Assembly: GCA_947179485.1 (NCBI GenBank)
Contig: OX359249.1
Span: 3,906,001-3,970,000 of the forward strand
Direction of reading: 5' to 3'
DNA length: 64,000 bases
Source: Allacma fusca
Taxonomy: Eukaryota; Arthropoda; Collembola; Symphypleona; Sminthuridae
Of the stretch, positions 41,052 through 54,900 are shown one piece after another (within the stretch, counting starts at the first letter, position 1; the number at the start of each line of letters is the position of its first letter). The notes under the pieces are model-generated. The model was not told the DNA's origin and did no database searches. It saw only the letters and a program-made list of their open reading frames with translations. The translations under genes and the position numbers were made by a program.

Positions 41052-44000
41052 ATGGAACCCGATCCAGATGTAAAGTTAGAGAAGATCAGGTCCAAATTTA
41101 TTTCTACAAGCGGACGTGAGTTGAAAATCATTATGGATTTCAGAATTTTTCGAAACGTTTTAATTCTTTGCATTTAGTACACTGTGTAGTAGAAATGCAA
41201 TTTTTTCCCCCGGTTTTAATTAGTATATAATTTTTTAGCTGTCCCTCCCAAACCCACCCCGAATGCTCGTCAGAATGTTTCAGGAGACTCAACTGAGTCG
41301 ACACCCCGACCTAAGCCGAAAACGAAAAGTAAAAGTATATTTGCTCAAAGAATGGCCCAAAAAGCTGAGAACAAGAAAGGCGGGTCTTCTACCAGATTAT
41401 CAAGTAGCAATGTGGACATTACAGCCCATGACAAAATGGCCATGGAGATTCAGACACTGATGCAAAATATCGGTGTCATAAGTGCTAATGAGACAGTAAC
41501 TTCTGGAGATATTATCAAAATGAGGGAAAATATGATGAAAAGTATGAACAGGAGTAGTTTAGAGTTTTTGAAAGGTAGAGGTTCGAAGAAGGACATCCAG
41601 AGAGTGAAGACTGACTCGAATGAGAAATGTGAGCCAGGGTCTATGGCAAAGATCTCTAAAACCGAGAGCGAAACACAGGCTCGTTCTGAACCGGATATCG
41701 GAAAAAATGTCGTTGAAAATTTACCATTAAGTTTACAAGTGAAGGGTGTCCCTCATATGAATTCTTTAGAGATACCTAAGCTAGAATGGACCATGGTGAG
41801 TTACTAATTAAACGATTGTTGTTATTTCACTTATATGGAAAGTTGAAGGCGTGTTCTAATGCATGTGTTGCGCTTTGTGTAGAATCCGGATGATGATTTT
41901 GGCAAAGGAGAAACCCCAACAACTGTTCCAGGGGATATTCAAGCTCGATTCGATTTAAATGGAAGCCTCATGGACCCGAAAGTAAGTTCTGACAGCACGT
42001 GGTTGCAAGGACTACACCATCATGGGGATGAAATGGATAAACCTGGATACACATTTGAGGAACTTCTCATTTATGCAAGGTCGACTACTGTATCACAAAG
42101 AGGATTTGCTCTTCACGCCTTGGCAGGAATTTTCAAAAATTCACACGAAGGTTGATACTATTTGTAGTATTTGTATTTCATCGGGCTGATATATGTATTA
42201 CTTTTCAAATGCTGAACCATGAAAATATTTTATTTCAGGGGTTTACGACGCAGCTCTCAGTATTAATCCCTTGAATTTGCTTACGAATGTTGATGTTATA
42301 TCTGTAATCAGGAAGTCATTAGACTTTGATGACATGGTAACACTGGATGCATCATTCGCTTGCCTTGCTGATGTGATGTTTCCTACAACCGAAGAGGTAA
42401 TACTAAAGCGAATATTATTATGTATTTTCATATACCATCATCTGTGAGTGAAAACGTATAAATTATGTTTTGTGTTGTAATGCAATCGTAATCGTATCCC
42501 CACGTGGTTCTCTATTTGTTTTAGGAATGCTACGACATTGTTTACCTGTTTCCGAATGCCAAGCCATTTTTATGGCATAAAGTAACGAATGTGAATCGGG
42601 ACGTTGTTAAAGACCCTGCAACTCGAGATCATCAAATATTAACGATGGATTTACTATTGTTTTTCATCGAGAGGTCTCATTTGCTTGATCGGATCGAGTA
42701 TCTTCTGGTGGATAGGCCTGAACGGGTGTCCCAAGCTGTGGAAATAAATATACTTCGAGTTTTAATCCGAATTGCGAGACATTCACCTGACATTCTCCTA
42801 CAGTCAAGCAGAACACTAGATCGGGTATGTAAGATTGTGATGACGGGTAATTGGTCAGCTATATCAGCAGGTATGTTTTCATTGTCAGATCATTAGCTTG
42901 AGTATTTGTAGTTCGGTTTGCACTGTTTGCATTATTTTTTATATTTTTTTAGCTTCAGGAGCGAGGTCTTCTGGAACTGATGTTGTCAAAAATAATCCCG
43001 TAGCAATCTCAGTTTGGCTAGCCCTGAAGACATTTCGGGTTCTCGTAGAATCAAGTCTAGAGAATTGCAGCTTAGTTCACTCACGATATGATATAATGCC
43101 TTTCATTCTCACCTATTTAGCTACGGACTACAGGTAAGATTCTTGTGGGAATCTTTAGTATGTATATGCCATGCTCAGCTAAATTTCTATTGTATCTGGA
43201 TATTCTAGGTATGGATTACAGTCGAGCTCCCATGCCAAATTGGTTATATTAGAAAGCTTTCGATTCTGGTGCAGCTCTCTTGATCTTGGTTTTGGAATTA
43301 GTGAGTTCAAGTAAGTATTTTGAGCTAATTATTTCCGCAAGAACGTTGGTTCTATCTTAAAGATGCTCGCTTAAGGCTGAGTATGTTAAATTAAATACTT
43401 TAAATGTATTTAAACTATTTCAGCACTATATTTCCCGTCCTCGCAATAAATTTAAGACACTTTTGCGATGCTGATGCCTTAAAAAATATTGTCGGATTTG
43501 ATGGGTACTATCTGGCTCATCTTTTTCATTTCCTTCGTTGCATTCTTCACTGCGGTGAACGAGGTTTCGAAGGAATTCCGACACCAACAAGTGCTTGGTC
43601 TATGGTGAAAGATATGGAGTTTTTTGTTCTTACAATCACAATGAACGTACTTCAGATATTGACGGCTAACCGTGAGGTAAAGTATTATGGCCCTCAAGTA
43701 AGGGATTTAATGTTCTGTTGGATTCTGTTAGAATATTTGCCTTGGGAACAGTAGGAGTACATATTTTCCAAGCATAAAATCTTAAAATTTTAATTGATTG
43801 TTATAGCTTGTTGATGTTGTGGAATTCAGGATTGGGCCTTGGCTGTCGCAGGAAAGGGGTTGGAATTTTTAACCACTGCGTTAAAGCTAGGTCAGCTGGA
43901 ACATAGGAAGTCTGCTATTATGGAACATGTGCGGCACCTCGATCTAAGTGATGTGACTCACTCCTTACAGTAAGTTTTCACGACGTCTCTAAACGTCATG

Positions 44001-45780
44001 TTTTCTGCCTAATAAACTAATAACTAATAATTTTCCGAATTCAGAGCTGTATTGAATTTGTTCTGGTACTTCTAATGCTATATTATGTTCGCAGACCTCA
44101 AAGACCTGCCTAATAAAATGAATATTTCTTTTTCCAGGCAGCACTCAATAATATTAAATATGTCCAAAATACGAAGTCGGTATCCGTCGAACTATGTGAG
44201 CTCCTCAGCCATACTCACTTCAACAGAGGTTAATTACATAGTAGCCAAAAAGAGCCCGTTTCAATTTTGCAAACCTTGGTTGCTCTTCATGAAAGAACTT
44301 GGTTGTGCAGATGTTGTTTTAACACCTCAAACTTTAAAATACGTGGATTTGCTCGCTGAGTCGTATCCACTAGAATTTTTTGAAACTCATTATATCCGAT
44401 TCGAACTAATATTCATTTATAGTTTACTTTCCATTATGGATGTAGCAAGTGTGCCATTAAGTATCCTAGTGCATTTAGTTTGCACTCTCTCCAGAGCAGA
44501 TATGATTTTATTCCATGGACTGTTAAAGCTAACCGTACAAAAGGTAAAATTTGAGAAAGACTTTCAGCAGGATGACATTGTAAGTCTATATATGTCATGC
44601 TTCTACCCCGGTATCACCTTCGAGAATTGTGAACCTTTCAGTGGATCCTTCGAGTTCACGTATGACATGTCAGTGTCGAAAGGGAATATTTTATTTCAAC
44701 CTTTGGGAGTCAGCCTGGTCAGTGGAAAATTTTGGATGCTGGAGCCATTAAGAAAACTGGCAGGAAGGTACTCAAAGAATCCGGCAGATTTGAAGAAGTT
44801 CCTTCCTCTTGTTATTCAGGAGACTCGATCGTGCTTGTACTTTATGCAGTTCTTACTACTGGAGTCTATATTTACTTCTTCAGGGGATTTAATTTCATGC
44901 TACATTCATATCACGCAAATATTTTCCATGGGTAAGTGTGTAAGCATTTTTTGTAGCCTGAAATTTCATTTTTTACTAACTTAATACCTAGCCATGCTGT
45001 ATTTGTAGATATCCGTTGAATGAAGACACATGTAAATGGAAATAAATTTTTTTTAAACTCTTTACAGGAGAAGATGTTTTTTTAGAACCATCTATTGAAC
45101 TGTTACTCGGAAATATCTTAAAACTTCTGGTGTCACTTTTGGAAGCAACGTTTGGAAAGGAACCTAAGCCATTTACTAGTTTCAAACCGGGGCCTGGTCT
45201 GGAGCACGTGGCTACGTTCAAAGACTAGTAAGTTTTGCTTCTTGGGATATTTTTCTTCGATTTGAGCAAGGGAATTTGCTCTCAATAAATATGTTCACGT
45301 TGGTTTTATTATTAATTTATATTTCATATTTTAAAATTTGAGCAGCTACGGCGAGTTGGTTAAAGAATTCGAAAGTGTATCCTACTGCAGTAATATATTC
45401 TCAGCGTACCTTCTCCTTCCCTTGATTCCGACTGAGTCTAGAGAAACCAAGCTCCTGTTCTGGAGTATGCAAGGACTTCAATTTGTGCGACTGGAGCTAA
45501 ATAATGTAATTTTCCACTCAGTGGCTTTTCAAACCCAGTAAATTAAAGCGTATGATCATACTAAAATCGAATATTATTTCCGCAGAGACTTATTCCTCCA
45601 GATTATTTAACGACAGAAGTTGAAACTGATCGGGCCTTGCTTCAGCTTTATACAATTTTACTGGTGAAGACGAGCACAATCAACAGAAATAATAATGAGT
45701 TACTTTTTCATGTACTGGATTACCACGTGACCCGGGGTCTACCTGTAGAAGATATGCAGAAAGTTATGAAACTTATGTAA
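41052..45780 (+). CDS. RPAP1: RPAP1, RNA polymerase II-associated protein 1, thirteen exons
   Basis: RPAP1 helps assemble and import RNA polymerase II and supports Mediator-dependent transcription. Predicted exons are 41052-41115, 41239-41795, 41883-42150, 42239-42396, 42525-42870, 42953-43133, 43209-43310, 43424-43676, 43830-43969, 44138-44931, 45068-45227, 45346-45505 and 45586-45780. They sum to 3378 bp, 1125 aa (human about 1390), all in phase. The N-terminus is Lys/Ser-rich and disordered, with a degenerate RPAP1 N-terminal box (EIQTLMQNIGVIS..LEFLKGR). The diagnostic RPAP1 C-box follows at about residues 215-270: RFDLNGSLM, LQGLHHHGDE and YTFEELLIYARS. After it comes a long helical repeat-like region (for example FALHALAGIF, WLALKTFRVLVES, SPFQFCKPWLLFMKELG), ending in GLPVEDMQKVMKLM. 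A possible AATAAA lies near 46020. Confidence 0.94.
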
Positions 45781-47012
45781 GAGGACGCAGGAAGATATGT
45801 TTGTTATTCACTTGATGTTATTAATATTTTACTGCACTCCTTGTGTGCAAACAGTGTTACTATTTGTTATGGAAATATACTCCAGGATTGGAATAACTTA
45901 ATACCAGGATTTTGAAGCCGACCTTCCCCTGCTTTTAGTTAATAATTTAACAAACAATGAGTGATACACTAATACAATTTAATTGCCTTGTAACTCTATG
46001 CCCGTATTTTCCTAGTATCGTAATAAAACGCAGTCGATGCTAGCACTGAAATTACAATTTTAAAAAGCAAGCAGTATAACATTCTTTGACAATTAAGAAG
46101 ACAAGAGGTAATAGTATTGTTTTCTGTATTTGAACCCACTATTGTGCGTTCTGCGTTGATCAACAAGTAACCTCTAGTCTTACCATTATTCTGCAAAAGT
46201 TAGATAGTATATAGAGTAGTAAAAAGAAACAGCTGAAAATAAACTTGGGTTATTTTATTTGTCTGTTCATTTCTATCACATAATGCCGTGTGTAGTAAAA
46301 TCTTCATCACCGTGATGCTGTCACTAACAATGTCAAGCACTGTTTTCTGGAGCAGATTGACATGGAAAATAAAACATTCAACATATTCAGCGCACACAAC
46401 GTAGGTACGCAATATTATCACATTATTCATAATTGCATTCATAGAAAGGTTATTCAAGAATATAAGGGAGTTCACTTCTCGCCAAGTTGAGTGAACAATG
46501 AAGCACGTAGAAGTGATTTATTTATAGTAACGTGTCGAACTAAATCAATGGTTTATGATGGACGATATCGATATAATTATATGTACAAACAAATTATAAT
46601 TAGGTTTTAAAAACATGGGAAAGAATATAATATTGAGTAAATCAGATCACAACAGTAAAACACCACTTATAAACTCCTAATAATACTCACATGTAATGAA
46701 CAACAAAATTGATAATACTTACAAATAACTTACAACAACTGGCTACCATCAGAGCACAGATTCATTTTGACAACGACTGCACAACCGTTAGAATTACGTG
46801 AACAAGAAAAATTCGAAACATGTTTTCAACTACTAGTGCAAAGGCAGGGAAAGTAATCAATCCAGCTCTTGAAGTATATGCTATTTAAGTAATATATTAG
46901 AATAATTTAGCGGTGTTATCTTGTACTAGTAACAAAGATCATTATAACAAATCATTTTTGAAATTCTTAAAACCACTGAGTTATACACATATTGTAGCAC
47001 TCTTTGTACTTT
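45781..47012. other. Intergenic between convergent RPAP1 and CMTR1-like genes
   Basis: 3' flanks of two converging genes. No additional gene is supported; short minus-strand open frames at 45996-46475 have no coding character. Confidence 0.5.
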
Positions 47013-50000
47013 TCACGATGACTTCGATATTTTAGATAGGTAATAGATGAGCATTTTACAATCCTTTTCAAGATTTTTACAGTTAAGCTTTTCAATTACG
47101 CCGTTTAAATCCGCATCAGGGTCCCATTCCCAAAACAATCTGTTTGCTATTGCGAACCTTCCAAGCAAAAATACTTCCGTTAAAACATTATATCAGCATG
47201 TAACGTAATCATTATCATATGCATTCTAAATCACCATTAAAGGTATGACTTACTTGAAATCCTTATCTATCACAGTATATGACTGACTGGTTTTCTTACA
47301 AGACTGAATGCTCTTCGTTTTGAATAACAAAATTTCACGAGCAGTGAATTCTCTTAAATGCGGATGAGCAGATAGAGGTGGTGGGTATGGTAGCATTTCA
47401 TCATCATTTGAAACTACAATTTTAAATTTTGAAGCAGTGATTCTACAAAGCAAAATTAACCAAATTCAAATATCAGTGATGCTATAACTGTAAGTTGTTA
47501 ACTGAAATTTAAATGGCTTGCTAATTACTTAAAGTCATTAGCATTATTATATAAAACAAAAATATGTGATGCCATATTTTGAAAAAAATCTTTCGAAAAA
47601 GATATCATTATAAGTAGTATTAGAGGTTCATCCCTTCACACATTCATTTGTACAAAATCCAGAGTAGGAAATCCATTGTTATCTTATGTACTTCGTCGTT
47701 GGCAAGCATCATTGGGATACCAGTATATAATAAATAAAGTTTACTTGTCTCTCTGACATCTTCCGTAAAATGCAAAAAGGTAAACAATTAAAGTACTATA
47801 CTAACTTAGATATCAATGGAGCAAGCAGCTGCAACGGAAAAACTTTCGCAAACATTATACGGTAAAACCCTTGTCCAGGTTTGTCCAGTCTTCGGGCGAA
47901 CGCGGCACACAACTTTATGCTATACATGTTTTGTAAGATTAAATAAATATTACGAAAATACATAATTAATAGATTGATGTACGTAATTACTGGAAAATGC
48001 TGCCATTAAAGTTTCCTTACCGATTTTCAAAGGATAAGTTACCCACGTATTTTTGGTCCAACATCAAAGCATCAATGATGCTTAACACTGGTCGTTTTTT
48101 TCTGGAATAACAAAACTCTGCCACAACGACCGTACCCTTAGGAAGATGCATCTGAGGAATGACTTCCCATTTATTTTGCTTCCATTTGAACGTTATATCA
48201 TGCAAACCGCATGCTAAATATAACAAAGAAAAATTCCACTCGTTTTTATTGTTGATTCCAGCTTGAAATGATTATTCACCACAAACGAATCGATCGTATT
48301 AACTGAACAATAAAACGAATCCTTACAGATAATAACAAAACGATTTTTACAGCCACTTGATACTGCAAACATCCACTGGTCAGTAGTTCCAAAATGCTGG
48401 CGTTCTGACAAGGCCTCACTTACAGATTTTTCCTTCATCTGTTGAAGCAATGCTGCGAAGAGGACATTGTAAGGAGATTGGTTTCCACAAATGAAAAAAC
48501 GTATTTTAATAAAGCTTACCATTAGCTTCCATTTCATTTTCACACACCCTTTCCCAAAATTTCATAGGATCTGACTCATCAAAATATATTTCAGGCGACT
48601 CAAGTTCCGATCGACATCTACTCATATTCCATTGCAGAAGAAGTTTATCCCGAAGCTTTAGGACGCAAGCCTCTCTTTTAATTATTGAATTTTGTAACTG
48701 ACTAATGGCTACAAGACTTTTGTAAAGAGCTATTTCCCGGACTGCAATCCTACAGAAAAATTACATTATGAGCACGATATTGGCCAAAAGGTGTTACAGA
48801 CAAAGGAAATAGGTTTAACATCCTCTTTTGTGAAAATTTGAGAATTCTCCAAAATATCCAGCTTTCTTTCCAATAAATCTAATATACCATAACGTTTTTG
48901 TAGGCTTGATGGCTGGTTAGGAAATTAAAGCGTTAATTTTCATTATCTCTGTACCTCACGAAAATTCATACCGGTGGGGTGGGATTACCTCATATGCCCA
49001 TACAAATTCATTATTCATTTAAACAGATAATGCTTTCCAGTTTTTTCCATTTCCAAGCAATCAACAGAGTTGTTTATCAGATTTAATTGGTGTTGGCTGA
49101 GTGTAACGTAATATCATTAAACTAAGCATACACCGAATACTGCAAAATTCTCGTAATATAACGTTTCCTACAAAACTGGACTTTAGAAGATTCTCTCTAT
49201 TTCTCAACTGGATTTTCTATACGAAGTTAGAAAATGAATGCAGCTACTGATAGTTTATTTGCTCAATATAGTTGAAAAAATCTTCATCTAAATTTTTCAA
49301 ATCCGTCGCCGGGTCGAATATTGGCAAAACTTTCTTTACTGCTGTATTTCGGGGTTCTTGCACAGATTCGAGGCATGTGTAAAGGGAGTTTTTTATAGCA
49401 GATACTTCTCGAATAGAGCGCTTCCATCGGCAAACAATATAATATTCTCCAGGAAAACAACTTTCAGGATTAAAAATTGAACACTGTCCAAAGCAACGAC
49501 TCATGAGAAATATATCAGTTTTTGCCATCTGGGAAAGAGTCTCCTTGACTTTGATAACAAAAATCCCACCTTCGCGCAATAATTCTAAAGCCAATAAAAG
49601 CTGGGCCAAAATTAGATCCTGTGAACGCTGAGTAGAGCAGCTTAGGTTTACCTGAGGGCAAAGGTAAATATTCTTTAATATCATCAGGATTATTTGATGG
49701 GGTTATAAACAGAATTATAAATGCTGCTCACCCCATTAGCCATAAATAGATCCACATGCGTGGTTGGAGCCTTGGAACGGATAAAAATCTTGAAATTATT
49801 AATCGTTGGAATGTCCAGGAAGTTATGAGTATCTTTACCTACCATTCCAGAAACTTCATTAAATTTTAATTTATACTAAATATTGATGAGGCTACAGTAT
49901 TTTTCAGCCAATCAATCGATTCGTGATGATTATTTAGCTTGTAAAATACCTCTATAAACACTATAAGTCTCGTTAAATATAAGCTGGGAAGACTTGTCAC

Positions 50001-50399
50001 CAACCGGAACATTAAAAGAACAAGGAAGTAAACCAAATCCTTGGGTCGCTGCACCATACCTCCATAAAAAATAGCTTGCAGCAACAAATTCATACAAATA
50101 AATTTAGTACTTTGCAGAAATGCCTATAACTCTTGAATTCTTGTAACATTGCAAAATTTAATATACAAAAATTCTTACTCGCCGAAATTTCCAAAGGAAG
50201 ACACAAACGTTAGAGGGAAAGGATGATTGTTGTGCTTACTCAATTCATCATTCAGCACGTAGTCTATATTGGCTAACTGAATTGCCTCCAAACTGAGCGA
50301 GGGAATGATTTCCGTCTGGTTTTCCAAAATATTTCCAGTGATAGTTCGGTTTTCAGTTACTAACTTCCAAAAAGGGTGAAAATTCCATACATGTGACTC
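47013..50399 (-). CDS. CMTR1-like cap methyltransferase homologue with eroded active site (5' end unresolved)
   Basis: Predicted exons are 50179-50399, 49950-50059, 49732-49838, 49248-49651, 48520-48749, 48309-48452, 48021-48213, 47254-47442 and 47013-47157, all phase-compatible, about 580 aa. The order of motifs follows human CMTR1, the nuclear mRNA cap-1 ribose methyltransferase: a helical entry (FWKLVTENR, ANIDYVLNDE), the FtsJ fold, IAVREIALYK, a guanylyltransferase-like segment (LPKGTVVVAEF, IIDALML) and a terminal FAIANRLFWEWD. In the FtsJ fold the SAM loop, CAGPGGFSEY in CMTR1, is SFGNFGEY. The catalytic-Asp motif MADGG is MANG; the later Lys (FVIKVKE) is kept. So catalysis looks lost. 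Human CMTR1 is 835 aa; G-patch and WW parts were not seen. A candidate first codon is ATG at 50582 (MAK|GTATTA). The junction between 48309 and 48213 uses a weak donor and is uncertain. Confidence 0.75.
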
Positions 50400-51016
50400 C
50401 TGAAAATTATACCTAATTACATAATGTTGCTTAAAAACACGACTTAATCTATGTAATTAAATGCTTAGATTTGTCTTTAAATCAAATGAATTCCCAGCAT
50501 CCCATCCATTTAAAATGTTACCCTGTTCTTCATTTTCATGAGAATTCAAGCAAATTGCATCTGTGATTAATACCTTAGCCATTTCTGGGAAATTAATCAG
50601 AACAATTAATAATGCGTAAGTTTATTCTCCAACACAAGTAAACGACCTGAAGAATATTACTCGAGCACTGTTCTTGATTTATATTAACAGCACGATGACA
50701 TCATGAGTATGCTAATAGGTTATATAGTTATGAGATTTGGATTATATAAAAGAAGTTTCTAGAGTAATATTTTACAACACGGCTGGCGTAGATCAAACTG
50801 ACTTTAAAAGTTGTATTATTAACATTATTACTGAAAGCAATTATTATTACTGATCAATTTTATACTTATACTGATGCATTTGTTTGTATGTCTGTGACAA
50901 CAAATCCTTTACAGCACATCAATGCATTATAAAAACCGAATTAAACGACTATTATGGTCCGGAAAACTTTTAAAAGTTCGATGGAAATATCTTATTTACA
51001 ATCTACAAACGACCTT

Positions 51017-51930
51017 TCAAAATCGCTTGCGCCATGCGTCACGCTTAAGAAAGGTTGTTTTATTATATCTGCGAAAAGAAATGCGTACTTCCTTAAGTGA
51101 GGCCCCCCGAAGTTTTTCCAGTAAAATCTCATCTTCTCGGCAAAGATTTATTGGAACCTTTGTACCTTGTGCGGTGCTCTGTCCCTTACTTTTCCCTTTG
51201 ACAGTGTGACTGACAATATTAACTCCTTTTAAAAGACGAGCGTATGAATTCGAGGATGTATTATTTAAGGAGTTTTGTGGAAACCATTCAATCGACCGGT
51301 TAAGAAAAAGTGTCTCAATGTTAAAAGGGAGACATTCCGACAGCTGCAAGGTCGAACCTGTAAACCATTCGTGCGATTATACTTTTTATTTCGTAACCGA
51401 CAGCATGACGTTAAAAGAAAACAAACAGGTGGTACAAAAAAACAGCACCTGTTGAGGACGTTGACGGGGAATCATGATTCAAATGCTCATTAAAGCCTGA
51501 TGATTCGACTCTATCTGCACTTTCAGTCCTAATAACATCTACACTGACCCCATCTCCCGAAGATGAAGCCTTAGATTCAGAATCAGAAACCAGTTTCCTC
51601 CTAGTTTTTAACTTTTCGGAAGCAGTCTTCTTCGACCGGCCTACAAACAACAATGTTACAATAGACTGTAGATATATGTATTTGATTAACCGACGTCGTA
51701 ATACTGACAATGAGGACTCCCACCCTTTCCATGATTTTGGGTCCGATCATAAATAACATTAAAAATATAAATCTACCTTTCCCCCGAGGTCCAAAATACT
51801 GCTGCGTAAAATGTTCTCTATGTAAATTTTGCTTGTGTAAAATCAGATCCGTTGGTTGCTTATAAGCTCGACTACAGTACTTGCAAACAAACCACAGGAG
51901 GTCATTCTTATTTAAACCAGCTTTGCCCAT
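51017..51930 (-). CDS. Small C2H2 zinc-finger protein, three exons (tentative)
   Basis: Predicted exons are 51777-51930, 51449-51640 and 51017-51357, in phase, 228 aa. The N-terminus holds one C2H2 finger: FVCKYCSRAYKQPTDLILH then KQNLHREH (C-x2-C-x12-H-x4-H). The next part is basic then Ser-rich and acidic (KTRRKLVSDSESKASSSGD). The C-terminal part has a basic helical stretch (LLEKLRGASLKEVRISFRR) ending WRKRF. The start at 51930 is the first ATG in frame. The second donor (G|GTGCTG) is poor, so exon 3 may not belong; without it the frame stops soon after. The gene lies head-to-tail upstream of the CMTR1-like gene and could even contribute its missing 5' part, but no phase-compatible link was found. 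I do not recognise the protein beyond the finger. Confidence 0.5.
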
Positions 51931-54900
51931 TTTACGCTTACACAAAGTTTCCTTCCAGCCTCATCTTTCAATGATCCTAAATTAACGAAAATGATAATTC
52001 ACTACACAAGTACAAATTTATTTATTTGATTAGCAATAATTAATTGTACTCTTTCCAGTGCAATTGTCCATATGTTACCTTCAGCTGGATCCAACTTCAA
52101 TAAAACTCCTCCTATTGTCTGTCAATACTGCCAATTATTATTTCGCTTCCTTCAGTCAACAAGCCGTTCCCGGTTGTGTACGTATACTGTCTCTGAATAA
52201 TAACAATACATGTGCATGCATGCTACTTATCAAATATACTACAAATCAAATTCCGGAACTTGACACTCACTATCACAAATGGATTGTACGAATCTGTCAT
52301 GGATACTGTCAATTCAGAATATTGACTCAAATCCCTGTCTCATCAGATTCCTCCGTTGGTACAAAAAGGCTATATTAAAAAATTTATATACTGTACATAA
52401 GTATAACTTAGATTTTGCGGGAAGCTCACACACACACTGAAAATTAAAACAGACGAAAGACGAACACATCAAATACTTCTGCTTATGTAAGTAGACAGTC
52501 ACACGATTGTTACAGCTCTGTCGTGAGCAGCGCATCTGTCAATACCACCTCCCGACACTGATCTGTGATGTGAATGCAACGCTCCTAATTTAAATTATTT
52601 ATACTTCACTTCCCGTCAAATTACTAAATACTAATCACCAACTGACTCAAAACTTTAATCCGGTTCGGACCCGCTCATAAATAATTCTCTTTGGTCCTAG
52701 CACCTTCAAAATAGCAATATAACTACTCATTCCCAAATACAACACGAGCCTTACCACTACAGCCAAATACAATAAGTACTATATGTGCAATGTAACGATT
52801 TAAAGTCACATTTTAAATTATGCTAATGTTTGTTTACATACGTATTTGACCTCACTCACTTATTATTGACGAAAGCACAACACGTGTCTATTTACAGATC
52901 CCTCTCAATCTCGACAGGATATATTTACAGTTCCTTCCGAATCACTAAAATCCACTAAGATGAGGACCGCTCATTTGAGGAAGAGCAATGTGAATAATAT
53001 GTAAATGACACGATGCACATGTGACAAGTGCGAAAATGTGGAATCCACAGAAATTACTATTTACGAAACGAAGCACAGGTCCAGCTCTGCTACTAATGCT
53101 CGTGGTTAGGAAATAAATATCCGGGACCTAAACGGTGATTGGCGCGTTTGCGTGCTGTAGCCTTTTCCTATGACTATAGGTCTGCGAAAGGTTAGCCATT
53201 GAATTGAGACACTCTATGATTCTTACTATAACGCAACGCCCTGCTTAAAATTCATACCCAACGTCAACGTTCTGTCTATTTACGAAGAGGGCGCTGAGGT
53301 CCTCATACGTTTCCTATACTTTGTTCTTATGTACTCTGTAGCAAAATGTGCTTCGCTTCGTCAAAATTTGTTTTTGAGACAAATACTTACATAATAAACT
53401 TCGGGTGAAGGGCACTAAAAACTGGTTTACGAAAGGGATGTAATAGTAATGTAAACATTAGGAAGGGTTGAAGGAAACATTTTAATTAGTGTTATTTTTG
53501 GGGCGAAGTGAAACGGAAATTGTACTGTGGATGTTGTGCTTGTATGTTCGGAGGAATCCTGCCGATAACAAGTCACTATGGGCAGTTCGACATTTTCGAA
53601 GGGGAATAGATTGAAGGTAAAAAGGAAGACGCGTATTTACTTTTGAAGAGATTGGGTTATCCGCATGATCTCCGAAAATTAAATGAGGTAATGTATAAGC
53701 ACGGAAATAATAATAAATTTAATGTGTAGAGAAATGGGGAGTGCTTGTGCCAGCATCTATTGGTTGGTCAATCTGATTGTTTACATTGTCTTTCCGATCA
53801 ATCGGTAGATGTCGAAGGAACTCGTACATGCGTGATTTCACTTGCATTGGAAACGTGTAGATTTTTATAAGGGCCTAAAATCTCAAGTCCTATTCTGGAG
53901 CTTCTTTTTTAAGACATTTTAATCAATTAATTTCATACAGTATTTGAGGCAATTTTAAGACAAATTGTATGGTGTATGTTTTTTGTTTTTTTTATCACCG
54001 ACAATTTTCAGAAAACCTTGAGAAAGGTTTTTCCGGTATGCATCACATGAGGAAAGAAATGAATGGAAGAGCCAAAGAATATATATGTGGGGCGAGAGCG
54101 TAGAAAAAGAGAGTAAGAATCATTTAAAAATCGAAAACACCTAAGGTACATTTTATTATTCGCATCACAAACTCTCCCGTAGATGACAAGTTAATTATTC
54201 AGCATATACACCTTTACTTTTATGTGTAGTAGCCATGCTTAGTACTTAAACTAACGGTAAGTATTAATATTTTTCCATTATCATGGTCTTTACTTTGCTA
54301 TAATTTGCATAGTACAACATAAATAATACTTGCATTCTTGCATATATTTATTAGTTTCTATTTTGTCTTGACAGACTAAAAAAACAAACTACTAATTCAG
54401 AGTCCTACTTTTTCAAAAAAATCATTCCAACATTTATTTATTCACTCAATCCTTCCATAAATTAGCTTGATTCATATTTCATAAATGTATTTATGTACAC
54501 ATAAAGAAATGTAGTTTTTATACTGACCAACCGTAATAAAATCAGCACTATAGACTGCACTCAAATACAAATTTTTCTTCCATTGCTGCTAGCTGCTATC
54601 CATTTAATAACTTGTTAAATGTATTTACGGACGCAAAATGGTACAACATATGAGTTCAAAGCTATTATTAAAAAGTCAATGGAAGCGCGCGGAAGAAAAA
54701 TTCCTATGAAGTAGTACAGCCTTACATGCTATAATTTCTTCTCACATTTACATCAGACAAACACTCATGGCCAACTGAACATTTTTCAGCAGTGTAAATA
54801 AAAATGATGAATGACTTGTACGCTCACGAAACTTTTAAGCACATGAGTAATCTATATGGTATAACACAATAGTGTAAATGTAAGAAACCGTTCTATCAAA

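Noticed and set aside
39665-41173. Series of short minus-strand open frames upstream of RPAP1
   Set aside because: Asn/Ile/Ser-rich, no motif, no consistent splice linkage; likely chance in AT-rich DNA.
48210-48310. In-frame stop in the CMTR1-like gene as evidence of a pseudogene
   Set aside because: A phase-compatible intron (48214-48308) removes it and restores alignment to CMTR1; the weak donor keeps some doubt.
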